Shown: positions 19,811-32,815 of the stretch, piece after piece
Position numbering within the stretch: the stretch's first letter is position 1
Layout of the letters: each line of letters starts with the position of its first letter
Source: Knufia peltigerae
Lineage: Eukaryota; Ascomycota; Eurotiomycetes; Chaetothyriales; Trichomeriaceae
Reading direction: 5' to 3'
NCBI GenBank assembly: GCA_030247855.1
Contig: JAPDRN010000048.1
Coordinates: forward strand, 124,001-188,000
Length of the DNA: 64,000 nt
Program-made: the position numbers and the translations under genes
Notes under the pieces: model-generated
What the model saw: only the letters and a program-made list of their open reading frames with translations
Databases searched by the model: none
What the model was told of the DNA's origin: nothing

Positions 19811-21790
19811 CTAAGTAGCGTCCACCAACTTGGACTCATCCACATGAAACATATTCATCAACACATCTCTTCCACGCTCCACACTGAACCCGTCAATACG
19901 AGACTGGATGTCCTTTCGGGATTTGCGAACCTCACCAGCGATGGCCGACCATGGCATAGTTGTCGTCTTGTGTCTCTCATCTCCGAGAGTACCACTCACT
20001 TCTATATCCACAATTTTGCCATGTCTTTTTCTGAATACACCATTCACGATCACGGCATCTATATCGGCGGCCTCACTGAATCGCACAATCGCAGTTACCG
20101 GATCATGCTCTGCCGCCGCGAGCATACCTACGCTGTTGGCGGCGTCGAAGACGACCATGTCCGCCTTCTTCCCCGGCGATATACTGCCCACCACGCTTTC
20201 GAGCCCTAGACACCTCGCCCCGCGGATGGTCATGAGGTTGTACGCTTCCTCGGACGACCCAAGGACGTTTGCCCGTGGGAAGTTGAGCTGGCCGCCGTCA
20301 CGTGGGGTGATGCGGTTGTTGTTCTCGAGCCGTGCGAGCTGAAGCAGTGAGCGGGCCTGTAGGACGATGCTGGAAGGGTTGTTGCTGTGGCAGTCCACTC
20401 CCAAAGAAGTGTTGGTCGGCTGTTGTTGTGTTTGTGCTCGGTTCTGGTTTCGATCTCTAAGTATCCCGTGCAGTCCGACGGGCCAACCCATGCCCATTTG
20501 CGCCTCAGTGTCAGGTGTGCTGGAGATGGGAGTCCCCGTTGAAGCGACCAGCGAGAGGTCTTTTTCCTCCACGCCATTGCAGTGCGACAATAACAAAAAT
20601 GGTTGTTTCGCATCACCGGTTTCTGTGTACATCTCGGATGGTGGAAAAGGTGGTCGAAGAAGGTCATAGGAAGAAAAGAGCTGAATCATGGATTGAAAAC
20701 CTTTGGGTACCGTGTCAGTTTTCATCACGTATCCGATATTTTTTGTGTGCTTTGCTTTTTTCTTCCTACCTTGAAGTGCATTTCGACCGACATGTGTCGT
20801 GACGATTCTGAGACCCTTGGACCCCAAGTCATTCAACAGTCCCAGTACCATATCCTTGGGTAGGAACCAGAGGTCGAATCCTAACCCGATTTCCACCGTC
20901 GCATTCTCATTTCGCTTCCCATTATGTTGTTCTATCAAGTCTCCGAGTTGAGACATTGCCCAATCCGGGAGAAGGTCATCGGTCGGCACACACTCGGTTT
21001 GATTCCACAGGGTCATCCTCATGGGAACCGAATAAGCAAAGATGGAACGGATGCCTGAGTCGGTGGTAGCCGAGATTGCTGCGTTTGCTAGAAAAAAAAA
21101 CAGTAAGAGTCTCGTCAGTGATGGTGAGACCAAACCACACACGAAAAGGGAGGAGGAGGGAGGGGGGGAAGTGTTGAAAGCGTCGAAAAGACAGGAAAAA
21201 GGCAAGATACAAACGACGTACCATGTTCGGGGGTATACACCACGTGTGAATGATCTAGGACCAAGGTAGTTCCACAGTTGATGGCCTCTAGGCAACCAGC
21301 CAATTGCCCCCAATATACGTCTGAAGGTGTATAAGCGTAGGAAGTCATATTACCTAGACCCATGAAACGTCTTCAAAGTTAGCGAGTCAGGATTTGGACA
21401 AACAGACACCCGGCGAGTCGTCTCATCTTCGGTCCCTCTCCAGAAGCACCAAGGGAAAGAGAAGAGGCGAAAAGACGACGACGGTACGTTACCCGACACC
21501 ATGTAAGCCACCAGACCCTCGTCGGCATGTCTCCCTTTCAATTGCGTCTGCCACAGGTGGTGGTGCGTGTCGACGAAACCAGGCGATACGATTTTCCCGC
21601 GACAATCCACCGTTTCCGTGTCGGCCTCGGAGGAGGGAGGCACCTGGATATCCTTGTCGATACGAGATATGATGTTTCCCACCACGAGGACGTCGGTGTC
21701 GTACAATGGAATCACACGGTCGTCCGGCGTGTGGGTCAGGACGATTCCACCCCGAAGGAGAATTGACTTCGATCTCGATCTCGATGTCAT
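19811..21790 (-). CDS. Metal-dependent amidohydrolase (ATZ/TRZ, cytosine/SAH-deaminase-like)
   Basis: Exons on the minus strand are 21790-21493, 21353-21222, 21087-20770 and 20700-19811. Introns are 139, 134 and 69 bp, each confirmed by phase; the product is 545 aa. The start of the barrel shows G-F-V-D-T-H-H-H (His76-78), the first metal-binding strand. Later metal or catalytic ligands are visible as T-T-H, L-L-S-H-C-N and G-V-D-C-H-S-N, so the active site appears complete. The C-terminus has the S-I-S-P-G-K-K-A-D-M-V-V-F-D segment typical of chlorohydrolase/deaminase-like amidohydrolases. It should hydrolyse or deaminate a small nitrogen-containing ring compound. The exact substrate is unknown. 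The protein is cytosolic, with no signal peptide. Confidence 0.9.
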
Positions 21791-22434
21791 GATTCAAGAA
21801 TGTTTTCTCGGCCAGGCGTCGTTGGTTGGGTGTAGAGAATATGTCAGTGCGAGGGGAGAAGATGGCAGACAAACACCGTGAAGATATATACATATATATA
21901 CATCTTTTGCAACTACTCAACATCAACATCATATGATGAGAAATGTACTAGTATTTCAGACAAAGTCTCCGCATGGTCGGCTGAATAACATCCCCGGTCG
22001 GAGGTGAACAACAGGATGATGACCACATTGCCACGGAGACTTCTCTTACGACGGTCATCGGACTTAACGGTTCTTATAACGACCTCTCTATTGCCGATTA
22101 CGAAGTTAGACCCAGGAAGTCGAGACAATGAAGATGAGGTATTATTGAGGGGAATTCTCGAGGAGAGAAGACGATTACATGTTTACAATCAGCAATGGAA
22201 TTAGTAGATATATGTCCTCCAGTCACTGGAATCCTGAAAGTAAGGGGGGATCACCATATCAGCCGGAACATTCCACCCGGAAAGCATTGTCCGAGATCAT
22301 ACAGAGTTCACTCCAAATATCATGCTTGAAGTAGTTGATGTTCTTCCCTTTATACGAGCAACCCAGAGCACGTCCGTGGGGCTAAATGTCCTAGTCAGCT
22401 GCTTTAATGCTGGAGTTGAAACCTTGTTACAATC
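21791..22434. other. Intergenic DNA with a TATA-rich stretch
   Basis: It is upstream of the amidohydrolase. A run of TATATA repeats lies at about 21883-21902, about 100 bp before the ATG, and may be its core promoter. The rest is unremarkable. Confidence 0.4.
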
Positions 22435-24078
22435 TCATTCTGATTCCGATGTCGCTCGCGGATCGACTCTGGCGGTAATCATCTGGCATGCACCGTCGTA
22501 TAGATCGGTCAATCTGGCTTCAGACCACAGAAAAGACCGTAGCATCTCCAGAGTTTCCGCTCGCCAGGAGTCAGGCCATCCGGCCTCATACTTGATCATC
22601 AGCAATCTCGCCAGAAGGTCGGCAAACCGGCTTCGTTCGGGGGTCTTGAAATCATTCACCAAGCCGACGAAGGAGGCCCAGATACATAGGTCGAGACACT
22701 GGAACCATCTGAACTGACCGGCTTGGAGGTCGATTGCTTCTCGTAGACGTACAATGACCCTCGTGACTATACCGAACAGATGTCCGGCGTAGAACAAGGC
22801 TGTGAGTCGCATCATGTTCATGGCCAGCACGACACACTCGTCAATACCTTTAGAGTCTTTTAGTTTGAATTCCAAGTGGATTCTTTTTATCGTACTCTGG
22901 TTCAGTAGTTGCATCAGAGCTTTGTATTCAGCAACAGATACACGTCCAGTCCGGGTGGCCTTGTCGTGACAGACTAGGAGCAGGCGTAGAACCTTGACAG
23001 CGTCGAGAGTCTCTGGCCGCAAAACAGTAGCAAATGCTTCGGGGATCTTGAAGGACTCGTGCACCCTGAGTAGGGAAGGAGGAATACGCAGTGGTTCGGC
23101 ATCAACCTCTTTGAACAGGACGTCCTCGGCCAAAAACTGGGCGGTAAGGAAATCCGCCCAGAGGATCAATTGTTGTATCGCGTTGCCACAGCCGAGCTTA
23201 TGGAGACCACCTCGGGCGGTCACGATTGACCGAACCCCGGTCGCGTGACGTCTCAACGCTTCAGGCTGGGCGAACATTGTCGCGGTCGCCCACAACAACG
23301 TCGACGCCATGATGGCCTCGTCCGTGAGTGCACCACGTCCTTGACTGAGCAGTCGTTTCCGGAGAGATTGCAGGGCTTGTGCTTCGTAGTACAGATATTG
23401 ATAGTCGGGAGCGTGGTTGGTCAGGACCTGAACACCTTTCCAGGCTGCGATGACACTGAGGCACAAGGTGGAGTTTGTCATGACGGGTATGATCATACTA
23501 CCGCCTATGTCATTGACCGCCAGACCAGTCGGTAAGGGAAACGCTGTAGCCGAGCCGATTTTGGAATTGAGCACTGTGGTGGGCAAAATATGCGAGGATT
23601 CAGTGAGTGCGAACTTTCATTCTCTCAAAGAGTCAAAATGAAAGGTGGTGATGTAAGAAGTACAAAAGTGTTACATACGATTGTAGACAGCCTGGTGTAA
23701 CTCTGGACGTTGGCCACCGGGGATAGGAAGTTCATGAAAACCATCCAGTCGGCCTGAATTGACTCCATGAGGTACCGACGATGGCAAAGCCCGAGTGAAC
23801 GCGTAGGATTTAGTATATGCCAGGTCGTGACCTGGATTCTGCTGGTAGAGATCCTCAAGGTGCTTGGCTCTTGTTTTATCTAGGCTCTGCTTCGTCGCGT
23901 CAGCCGCCGCCGGTCGCGGAGGCTCTCGTGCTCGTGCCAGCACCCAAGCTCTATGGGACTTGAGACGACAGCGGCGGTGACAGAGTGCGCAAGGTGTGGT
24001 GATCTCGTCATTCTCGGTCGGCGGGCTCGGGTCAGGGGTAATGGGGAATAATCGTTGGTTTGAACCAGCTAAGTCCAT
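22435..24078 (-). CDS. Fungal transcription-factor-like protein with an atypical Cys motif
   Basis: Exons on the minus strand are 24078-23679 and 23573-22435, joined across a 105-bp intron (GTATGT...CCACAG); the product is 512 aa. The long C-terminal region is helical and follows the fungal-specific transcription-factor pattern: L-Y-Y-E-A-Q-A-L, L-W-A-T-A-T-M-F, H-A-T-G-V-R-S-I-V-T-A-R-G-G. This is the same type as the 12-kb protein. Near residue 30 there is C-x2-C-x3-C followed by basic residues (C-A-L-C-H-R-R-C-R-L-K), not a full Zn2Cys6 cluster. It could be a decayed or incomplete DNA-binding domain, or a missed upstream exon could complete it. The frame before the ATG stays open, which keeps that option. 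Confidence 0.72.
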
Positions 24079-24841
24079 GCAAAGAGTATGATCTGCAAAA
24101 CGCTCTGGTATCCGTACATCGTCGGTGGATTCACACGAAACTCCTCTCGGGGAAGTACGGGATGTTGGCAAGAAATGCCAGATGTGGCAGACTGCTGGAG
24201 TAGTAAGAAATGGGAACGGCGGGGGGCCTCAAATGATTCATCCTTACCAGGCCAATGAGGCTGATGAGGCTGGACAAGGCTGGTGCCATCAGGCTACGCT
24301 AAGCTTGAATGATGCTTTTGAGTCCATTACTAGGGAGCCCTATCACCCTGTCTTGTCAGGATAAAGCTTTTGCAGGCATTGAAGGGATATAGATTACAAG
24401 ATGGCAAATACCGTTGAACGAATGCTGGCGATGGATAAGCGTCAACTGACAAGTGACCAATTAAATGATGATTAAAATTATGCTGGTCGAAGATTCTTTC
24501 ATCTCAATCGATCTATGAAGTCGACGATAATGCTCTTTTAGATAGTCTCAGCATATAGGTCATAGGTGTGACAACATGACACGGTCAACAAAGCTTTCCT
24601 TTCGAAGTCTGAGCTTCAAAATGTGCTGCCCAGCGAGACAAATGCTAACAGCAACAATAAGAACATGTGAGAAGGCGCGCAAGATTGGAGCAACGTATTT
24701 CGCCTGTCAAGCAGCAACAATAACGTGTGATGGGCCTCCAGCATACCAAGCGGGGTTGAGGAGCCCGAAAGTCAGACATGATGCATGGCTACAAGGACGT
24801 AAAAGCAGACATGGCCTGCTCATCCTTGCGGTGCTTCATTC
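24079..24841. other. Intergenic DNA
   Basis: It holds upstream sequence of the factor-like gene and 3' flank of the Myb-like gene. No further gene is recognised. Confidence 0.4.
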
Positions 24842-26595
24842 CTAGAGATTGTTGAACGTGTTGTGCATTGCAGCCCCCCGTAGTTTCAAAGTCTCGAGAT
24901 ATTTTTTCTTGACTGTGGCATTCCCATATCTGTATGTCCCCATTCTTTCCATATACTCTGCAACTTGTTTCCAAGGGACTTTACTAACAAATTGTCCAAT
25001 TGAGATTGCATCATGTTCTTGCAGCAAGGAAGAGGTGAGAGGGTCTGCTTTCGAGCATTGGGAGACCCCTTCAAACAGCAGTTCAATCTGCACAAAGCCA
25101 GTCAGAATCTATCACGCCCACAGGACTGTCAAGGGAACGTTACCTCTCGATCTCCCCACTCCGGTTTTCGGAGGCGGGCTTCCTTTGGTTTCGTGAGGGC
25201 TCTGTAGCGGCCACGCAATGTCGATTCAGCCTCACCGAATCCACCGACCTCTTTGATTTGTTTGTATGACATGCCTTGAGATTTAAGGCGGACTAGAAGG
25301 TCGTCCTTGGAGGTATCGCGTTGCGCACTTTTTGTTCCGACCTGTCTGCTTGTTGCTGATGTATGGGTCTCAGATCTTGTGGTTGATCTCACCATGTGGT
25401 TGCTAATGGGGACAGAGGGTTGGACCTCGGGCATCTCATAGCCACGAGCTTGCTCCTCCGTATACCATTGATGATGGACATCATCGGTGGGCTCAGGGTA
25501 AGAGGAATCTACCTGTTGAAGTTCTTGGTAAGAAGAGTCGTCCAACTCTGGCAACGGCGGGTATTCCAACATGCGAAAGTCCTCACGGAGCTGAGACTGT
25601 GGAAGGTACTGTTGAGTCGGCACACTGTCGCTTGACAGCTGTTGAAAGTAGGATTCTGGATAAAGAGATGAAGGATGGAAGTTAGATGCTGGGAGCAACA
25701 CTGAGTGCTGGGTGCTTGACTTGTCACTCAAATGATTTGCAGCGGATGCTGAAGGAGGTGCTGCTGTGGTAGTGCCCTCTGAAAAGATGTTTGGAGTAGG
25801 CATGCTGCCCAAAGAGCAAGTTTGGACATCAAACTGCGTATAATCGAGCCCATCAGGCGCATCTCCCTCCAGGTCAAGAGTTGGAAGTGTAGCATTCTCG
25901 TATTCTGGATACCTGAATGGGCTTTGATCTGTGCCTGCGTTGACTTCAAGAGTATGAAGGTAGGGATTGGCAGTACTAATTTGTCTGCTCAATGGTGCTG
26001 AAGTCGCATTCAGAGGTACCATTCCTACGCGAAGGATGTCGAGATCAGCTGAAGGAACAGGATTCCAATACCCTGCGTCATCTACTATGGACTGGTATTT
26101 GTTCGCAGGTGAGATCCTCGTAGTATTCTCACCGTTGTGGTCAAACACTCCGTTTCCAATCCCTGGTTGACAAGCCGAAGGTAAGGAAATCCCACCACTG
26201 CGCAGGATCCCTGTTTCGTCGAGTGTGTTAGAAGAAGACAACCAGTCTGGACGACAGAAACTAGCGTTGAGGAAAGAATCAGGAGCTGGCGAGATGGAGG
26301 AAGGCATGGTTTGCAGTGCTTTGACTGGTAGACCGCGCGCATTTCCGTACAAAGTGCGAAGTCTCGACCCTTCTTGAGGCTGAGAAGGACCGACTACATT
26401 CAGGTGACAGTAGCAGCATGTGTCATAGGATGCCGTTACAAAGCGTTCGGCGACTGTGGCATGGCTGTTAGTGAAGGGGTTGAACTCGGCTGAAGCTGAT
26501 GAAATGCCGAAGGGGTGACTTGAGCCGTTACTTGGTGCGTACTCTCCTTCCGTGGACAAAAGATCAGACGGTTCCCGGGACATGACCATGTACAT
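24842..26595 (-). CDS. Protein with a C-terminal Myb/SANT-like DNA-binding region
   Basis: Exons on the minus strand are 26595-25144 and 25087-24842, with a 56-bp intron (GTAACG...GTGCAG); the product is 565 aa. Splicing joins R-K-P-E-W-G-D-R-E to I-E-L-L-F-E-G, reading through the 3' half of the domain. The C-terminal 120 residues carry two helix-rich units. One has D-D-L-L-V-R-L-K-S-Q-G-M-S-Y-K-Q-I and R-G-R-Y-R-A-L. The second has V-P-W-K-Q-V-A-E-Y and G-N-A-T-V-K-K-K-Y. Both follow the Myb-like plan of fungal proteins. The preceding 440 residues are Ser/Pro/Gln-rich and likely disordered. It is probably nuclear, with unknown targets. The ATG at 26595 is the first in frame; others follow within five codons. 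Confidence 0.8.
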
Positions 26596-28619
26596 TGAAC
26601 TGCTAGACACGGTTGAATACAGATATCGATCTAGCTGTGAATTATCGGAGCCGCCTAGTAACGGCTTCTTGGGCAAACCCTTCGTTTTCCTGCCGAGTCA
26701 TGAAAACCTACAATCAGTGCTCGTCGGCGTCATGCAGTAGAGGTACATGGGCATCTTCGCCTTGCAAACAGCATAGTGCCCAAATTGTCGTTGTCGATCT
26801 GGCATTCCGAGAGGCTTCAGATGCGAACGTCTCGTCCGGAGACATCTGGCTTGAAGCAAACCCATGGATTCTGCTTTTGTGAGGTCGGTACCGGCGTATT
26901 CAGATGGTGGAAGGCAATGCCGCAGTCTGCGAAACATCAAATTCCCTGATTTGTAGTACGGTCTGCTACAATTCGTGGTGAATACTGAAGATTGGTTTGA
27001 TAAACTATAAACTGTTAGCCTCGTTCAGTCCGTTCACATCAGTTCAAACAAAATCGGTTTGCCGGCCCAACGACTTCTTTCTGACGCCATTTTGCCTTGC
27101 AACCTTGCACAGAGCCGTCAAGCTGGCGCACATCTAAAAAGAACAGTAGGAACCCTCGCCATTTGGAAGCAGCTTCAGCGTATCATGGATACCTTTGCCG
27201 CGTCACTGGCACGGCCGAGGACAATAAATGTCATTCAAAGGCAGATATAGTCCGCAACGGTATTTTGTCTCCAAGATACCAGGAATAGAAACAGTCTGGG
27301 GAAGAGCCCAGAAGTGTTTTTCTCAATTTTCCCCGATGAGTCTCTATTCTTTCCCATGTTTGGCACGACAACTCAAAGTCTCACGTTAGAAAAGCTCTTG
27401 AGCTGTCTGATTCAAGGCCGGATACTCAGGCGTTGGATGTATGATTCCATCAAACGTAAAGCCTTGCACCATGGTAGCAAACATCAGGGACTTTGTGTGA
27501 CATCCGTTTTTAGACCTGAGGGTCATCCACCAGAATCAGTCTACCTGGCCTACTGACGCGGCCGCGCATAGCCCCCCTAGACAGGGGAGATAGGGAAGAC
27601 TGGAATAGGGATTTGCTAAAGCCGCCCGCTCGACGGATATATGAGCAGAAGAATCAAAGGAGCGTTCGGCGATGGTCGCAGCTTCGGCCATTATGGTCAT
27701 CAGTCAGTGATTTTTCGCAGTGGGGGCTGAGTTATACGGGATCTTGCAGCGGCCCGAGAACGGGTTTGGCATTTGACATGTCGGCCAAAGTCCAAACTGC
27801 CGACCTCATACCCTCGAGACTGGTCATGAAAACGTGGCAGGCGTGCGATGTGTAGCAGGCTAACATATCAGGTGTAAGGGCCGGGGGGAGAAACTGCGGC
27901 AGCGACAATGAGCAGACCTGACACGTTGGTTTCATATCCCTTGTTTGTGGTCGCCCTTATATGTTTGGCGGCACTTTGGGCAGCAAGTATTTGACTTGAG
28001 AGGTTGACTTAGAGTGAAATCATGGCTAAGCCTTGAAGAGTTGAAGCCGGTGGTGCAGATTGGAGCTTCGACCTCACCGTCGACCTTTGTCAATCTAGGC
28101 AGTGATCGCAGAACATGCCATGGCCACTGTACTGATCATGAAACCATCAGCTTGACATATAGAAGGTGAAGGCGAGTACATTATTGTTATGAGGAAGGAG
28201 TAGTTAATGTGAGTGAACACGAGTCCAAGAGAAGAAACGTCCGGAGTTTGATGTGTTGGGAGTTTCACATCCGCCGGAATTTACCCGACTTGGCTGGCGA
28301 TTCGGGTGGATAATGCATGAATCTTCATGCTTCGTATCGCATCATTGATGGATGATGATGGAATGACACAGATGCCGGTAATATTGACGGCCAATACAGT
28401 ATATCACTTGGGCCCTTCAATACGAAACAAGACAATAGCAGAAGCTCGCTGTACCAAGCCTAAAAGGTATGTATGTGATCAACTTCGCGCAACCACATGC
28501 CGTGCCAATCCATAGAATGGTCATACTAAGGTACTCGGTAGTTAGTGTGAAAAGCTTGGGCAACTTACTCAGTGCCTGTAACAGCTTCATATCATACGGC
28601 AGGGATAGGGAATGTGAGT
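26596..28619. other. Gene-poor intergenic DNA
   Basis: There are 2.0 kb with no frame that looks coding. No transposon ends, tRNA or simple repeats of note are seen. It separates the divergent Myb-like and Ap4A phosphorylase genes, so it holds their promoters. Confidence 0.4.
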
Positions 28620-29691
28620 ATGCCTGAAGAAGATATGGGACTCGGTCTTGCGGAACGTCTACAGACCTTGGTATCGAGGAAGTTCCAACAGGCATATCAC
28701 AACAAAGCTCTTCTTTTCTCAGACACAGCTCTACATGTACTTCGGATCAATCAGGGACCATCCGTGAGTAGAAACATCAGGCTCCGTACCTTGATGGCAT
28801 GCTCACAAGCACTAGTTCCAGCTACGATACTGCCCGGCATTGGCCAACAAGCCCAAAGGTAATGAGAAAACGGAGCATCGGGGCCCAAGATTCGATCCGT
28901 TTGCGGATCCTTCATCAGACCTGCTCGTCACCAGCATACCAAGCCGTGACCCATCGCATATCCTAGTACTGAACAAGTTTCCTGTCATCCACAATCACTT
29001 CATCATCGCCACCAAGGACAACAAGCCCCAGACTGGTCTATTAGAACCAGCCGACCTCAGCATGACTTACGAATGTCTTCGGGCATGGCAGAACCATCAA
29101 GATCATAGCGACTCGCAGAGGCTATTCGCCTTCTTCAACTCTGGCGAGCATAGCGGTGCCAGCCAAGTCCATCGCCACCTACAATTCCTCTCGATGGAAG
29201 ATATGTCAGGATCTGATTCGCAGGACTGGAAGCTCCTCATTGATCGTATGATAGTTCCAGCTCATCCCCAGCTTCCGCTCTTCCACGATCCGTCATGCCC
29301 ATTTCTCCATTTCTCGACCCCGATAGAAGGGCAACCTTCGGCAGAGACCTTGTTCTCCAAGTACCACCTGCTCTTGAAAGCGGCACTCTCTGCTGGAAGT
29401 CAACCACATGAGCAGCTGAACGAGCATATCAATGTGGAAAGAGATGGAGAGACTACCTTCAGTTACAACCTGGCAATCACCACGGACAGAATGGCTATAT
29501 GTCCGAGGAGCCACGAGGCTGTGGCTGTGCCAGGACTTGGCCAGGAAAGCTCTGTGGCTCTCAATGGAACCATACTTGCGGGCACATTGATGGTAAAGCA
29601 CGAGCAGGAATGGAACACATTGCGTGAAAAACCTGAGCTTCTCGAAAACATGCTTGCCTCAGTCGGCTACAGCCCAGCAATTTGGGACTGA
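28620..29691 (+). CDS. APA2: Ap4A phosphorylase (ATP adenylyltransferase)
   Basis: Exons are 28620-28763 and 28816-29691, with a 52-bp intron (GTGAGT...CACTAG). The phase-0 join gives F-Q-L-R-Y-C-P-A-L-A, the conserved fungal segment; the product is 339 aa. The nucleotide-binding/catalytic region reads H-S-G-A-S-Q-V-H-R-H (about residues 160-169), the HIT-like motif of this family with the nucleophilic His. L-N-K-F-P-V-I-H-N-H-F and the C-terminal N-L-A-I-T-T-D-R-M-A-I-C-P-R segment are also typical. The enzyme splits diadenosine tetraphosphate with phosphate into ATP and ADP and acts in the cytosol. APA1 and APA2 cannot be told apart here. Confidence 0.93.
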
Positions 29692-31436
29692 TAAGTCCTG
29701 AAAAGTTCATGGCTGAGGAAATGCCAAGTCCCTCCTCGTGTTCCCTGAAGAAGTCACTTGAGACAGGCTTGGAGGTAGTTGGTGCAAGGAGTGAGCTTTT
29801 CAGCTCAAACTTCGAGGCATTTCTGGCGGACGCTCGTGTAGGGTCAACTTTGTATCGTGCCTACGAAGTGGCAGGCAATGACGAGCCAGGCGAGATCCAG
29901 AGGATCCGCAGTCAAGTACTTTTGACCATGCTCTCTTCGATGCACCAATGGTCAACAAGGTGTGTGAGAAGGTCAAGTGATGGTGTGACCCCCATTCAGG
30001 AGCCCGTATTCGTAATGAGAACAAGCGACGAAGTTGATAGTTGATTGACTGTTAAACACGAACATGCAGGCCAACATTTCAAAAGCAAAGGAAATGATTG
30101 GGGCCAAAAGACTCAAGGGGATTGATGCCAATGCTCGTACATGCAATTGTCCTAACAGCGAGGTCAAGGCGTTCATAGAAGGAAAATGTCATTACTTGAC
30201 ACTTCGAAGCTTCATTGGGAATCCATCCCAAATTGTTTGTGGCTGTCGTTAACTCGGCGACGTTGGACCTTGTAGACCGATAGAATGCGATAGTCCTCCT
30301 GGCTGAAAACAAAGATTTGAATTGGGCAAAACGGCGCCTCTTCGCTCAAGTGGTGTGGTGCGAAGCAGCTCAAGACGTCTTGTTTTGAGCTTCGCTGTAT
30401 TGGGAATGTGAGGCAGTGAGCAATCCTGAGAGGACCGGAGGGCCGTGCAAGGGCGCAGAAAGTCCAGACCGTATTCTTTTCGCTTCCAACGCAAGCCACA
30501 AGCGCCAGTGTTTCTGAAGCCAACAGTGTCTCTCGACTTCGGCGCACGTAGGACAGGGATGGCCTCAGCAGGCTTTAGCGACAAGTGCCCTAAACTTGAT
30601 AGGTAGACACCACCACTCACCCAAGTCACCGGTTCCGCGATACGAGAAACGCCCGGCACCAGCCGCCCAAGTGCTTTTTCTAGGGGGGCAAGAGGGGCAG
30701 ATGAGCACAGAGGAATTAGCAATCACAATCGGGTCCCCTCAAACACCACTCCGTATAGGGCTGCAGAAGGACGGGGCCAAAACACCTATCTAGCTGCTTG
30801 CACACGAGAAAATCGGAGGACTGGACCTTGTCGAATACGAGGTGCCAAACAGAAGACAGCGATCATTTTTCTGTCACTAATCACTCTGTACAGCTTGCGC
30901 CTTGAGCTTCAAGCAGCGAGGGCGTCTTGCCAGCCTCCTCGATATGGCACGCCTGAGGCTGCACGAGTGTCCTGTTGACATACACCATTCTACGGCCGAA
31001 TCGTGGTGCGCCATTCTGACAAGTCGACCAACGTGAACTTCCTCTTTGAGTTGAGCACATGGAGGGTCTGCAGACAAGCCGGTCCATGCTTGGTCTGTCT
31101 CGCTAGTCAATCTCGAAGCAATTATTGAAGCCTGATCTTGTTGGAATTAAAACTCTTTTTATGGCAACGGCATCTTCCATCGACTGGGTTCATGGGTTAC
31201 GAGAAGGGCACAGGCTCCCCGTTGAATCTTTCCGTATTGGCGTGACAAGAGTCTCGAGCACCACAGGTCGACAACCAAATGACCTTACCCCTCAAAGATA
31301 ACGGAAGTTCCATGGCTGTCAACGACACATGGGGGTGTACGGAGTAGAGAAGCCTGCAATCAACAGCATGGGTTCAATGTGGCTGGATACAGTTGAGTGA
31401 CACATGCATGCCCTGCAGCTCCCGGCGCTCTGGCCC

Positions 31437-31455
31437 CTTCCTTCCTTCCTTCCTT
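31437..31455. repeat. CTTC microsatellite
   Basis: About four to five copies of CTTC occur in tandem. Confidence 0.8.
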
Positions 31456-32793
31456 TGCTATCAGGACACGAGGCAGAATCATGTCTCTGGCATCGACACC
31501 GGCGGTCTGAACAGTAGGCTGGCAGGGTACCGCAGCAATGACATGGGCAGGTTTAGGGTACCGATTCCAGGAGTACAGGACGATTGGCTTGAGTGGATGT
31601 CGCCAGACCGCAACGTGGACTGGGCCCGAAAAGGCGAAAGCTTTTTGTAAACGATGATTGACCACATGCACCTAGACTTAAAACATTCAAAAAGCTTTAC
31701 GTGAGTGCAGGGTGCATGATGCGCTTGCCAAGGGGTGTTTGTTAGTGCACCACCAAGTAATGAGATGAGATGCAATGAATTGCAGCGCCAAATGCCCCCC
31801 ATTTCAGACGCCTAAGTCCAAGGGAGGCTAGGGGGGTTTTAGGGAGTCCGAGTGAACTAACTCGACTTGGTGGGAGGTTTAAGAGGTCAACGACAAAATT
31901 TTTCTCGTCTAGGCGCACGATCCCCAGAAAGTCTGGCACCAACGGCCACCAAGGGCTCGCGAAACCCCTCCAATATGCGCGACAAGGTGCCAACAGAAGC
32001 CGGGCACAAAACCACCCGATGTTTTTGAGCATCGTCGACGACGCGGCTGTCTCGCAGTCACAGCATCCGTGGAGACATGTATGAACGGTATCAACACTAC
32101 TCATGCAGCCTTACAGTCCAGTAGTCAGCATACTCCGTCCCGTAGCTCTGACCGAGGAGATGCAACGTGGGTCGTGTCACAGTGCTCAAAATATCGTCGT
32201 GCTAGAGACCGAAGCCCGTGTGGGATTGGCGTGAAAAGCATGTTTCCCGCGAGATTTGGCTCAACGGTGACTGCCGAGAAGTGACGGTAAGCATGCATCG
32301 AGTGAAAGGAGCATAACGAACAGGGTGTAAGAAGTATGCAGAAAGAGTTAGTCACGAAGTCTTGGTGAGTAACGTCAGTCAGCAGCACCAGATCGAATCA
32401 GACACGGGATGCATGAGACTTGAACCGGAGGTGGTCCTTTTGCACACGGACGTTTACGAGGACTAAGCAAGCAGGGGGACCACCACCACCACCAAGTTGG
32501 CCTTCCGGATCTCAATTGAACAGGGTTACAGGCCTCCATCCGGAGACTGCATGCTCCAACTTTGTTTGAAGCCAAACAACCCCCATCCGAACCATTGGTG
32601 TCCCGGGCTAAACAGTGTTTGGCTACAATCTACTGAGCGAGGGGGGATCCCAGTGGTCGCCATCTCGATGGTTCATTTGACTTTCAACGCACCCGGGCAG
32701 ACCATGCTTAGATGGGACGCCGCAGATGACCATTTACGACTATTGAACGACTGTGCTGATCGACAATCGAAGTGAAAGATAAAATTCACATGT

Positions 32794-32815
32794 CATGGGC
32801 ATGGGCATGGGCATG
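32794..32815. repeat. CATGGG tandem repeat
   Basis: There are about 3.5 copies of the hexamer CATGGG. Confidence 0.8.

Noticed and set aside
29709..30044. A small frame just after the Ap4A phosphorylase gene
   Set aside because: About 111 codons from an ATG, no recognisable domain, and it lies in the expected 3' flank.
30249..30722. A 157-codon minus-strand frame
   Set aside because: No domain, no sensible splice context and overlapping open frames on the other strand.
32395..32480. A tRNA-like T-loop (GGTTCAAGTC on the minus strand)
   Set aside because: The flanking bases do not form a T-stem, and no anticodon arm or acceptor stem could be drawn.
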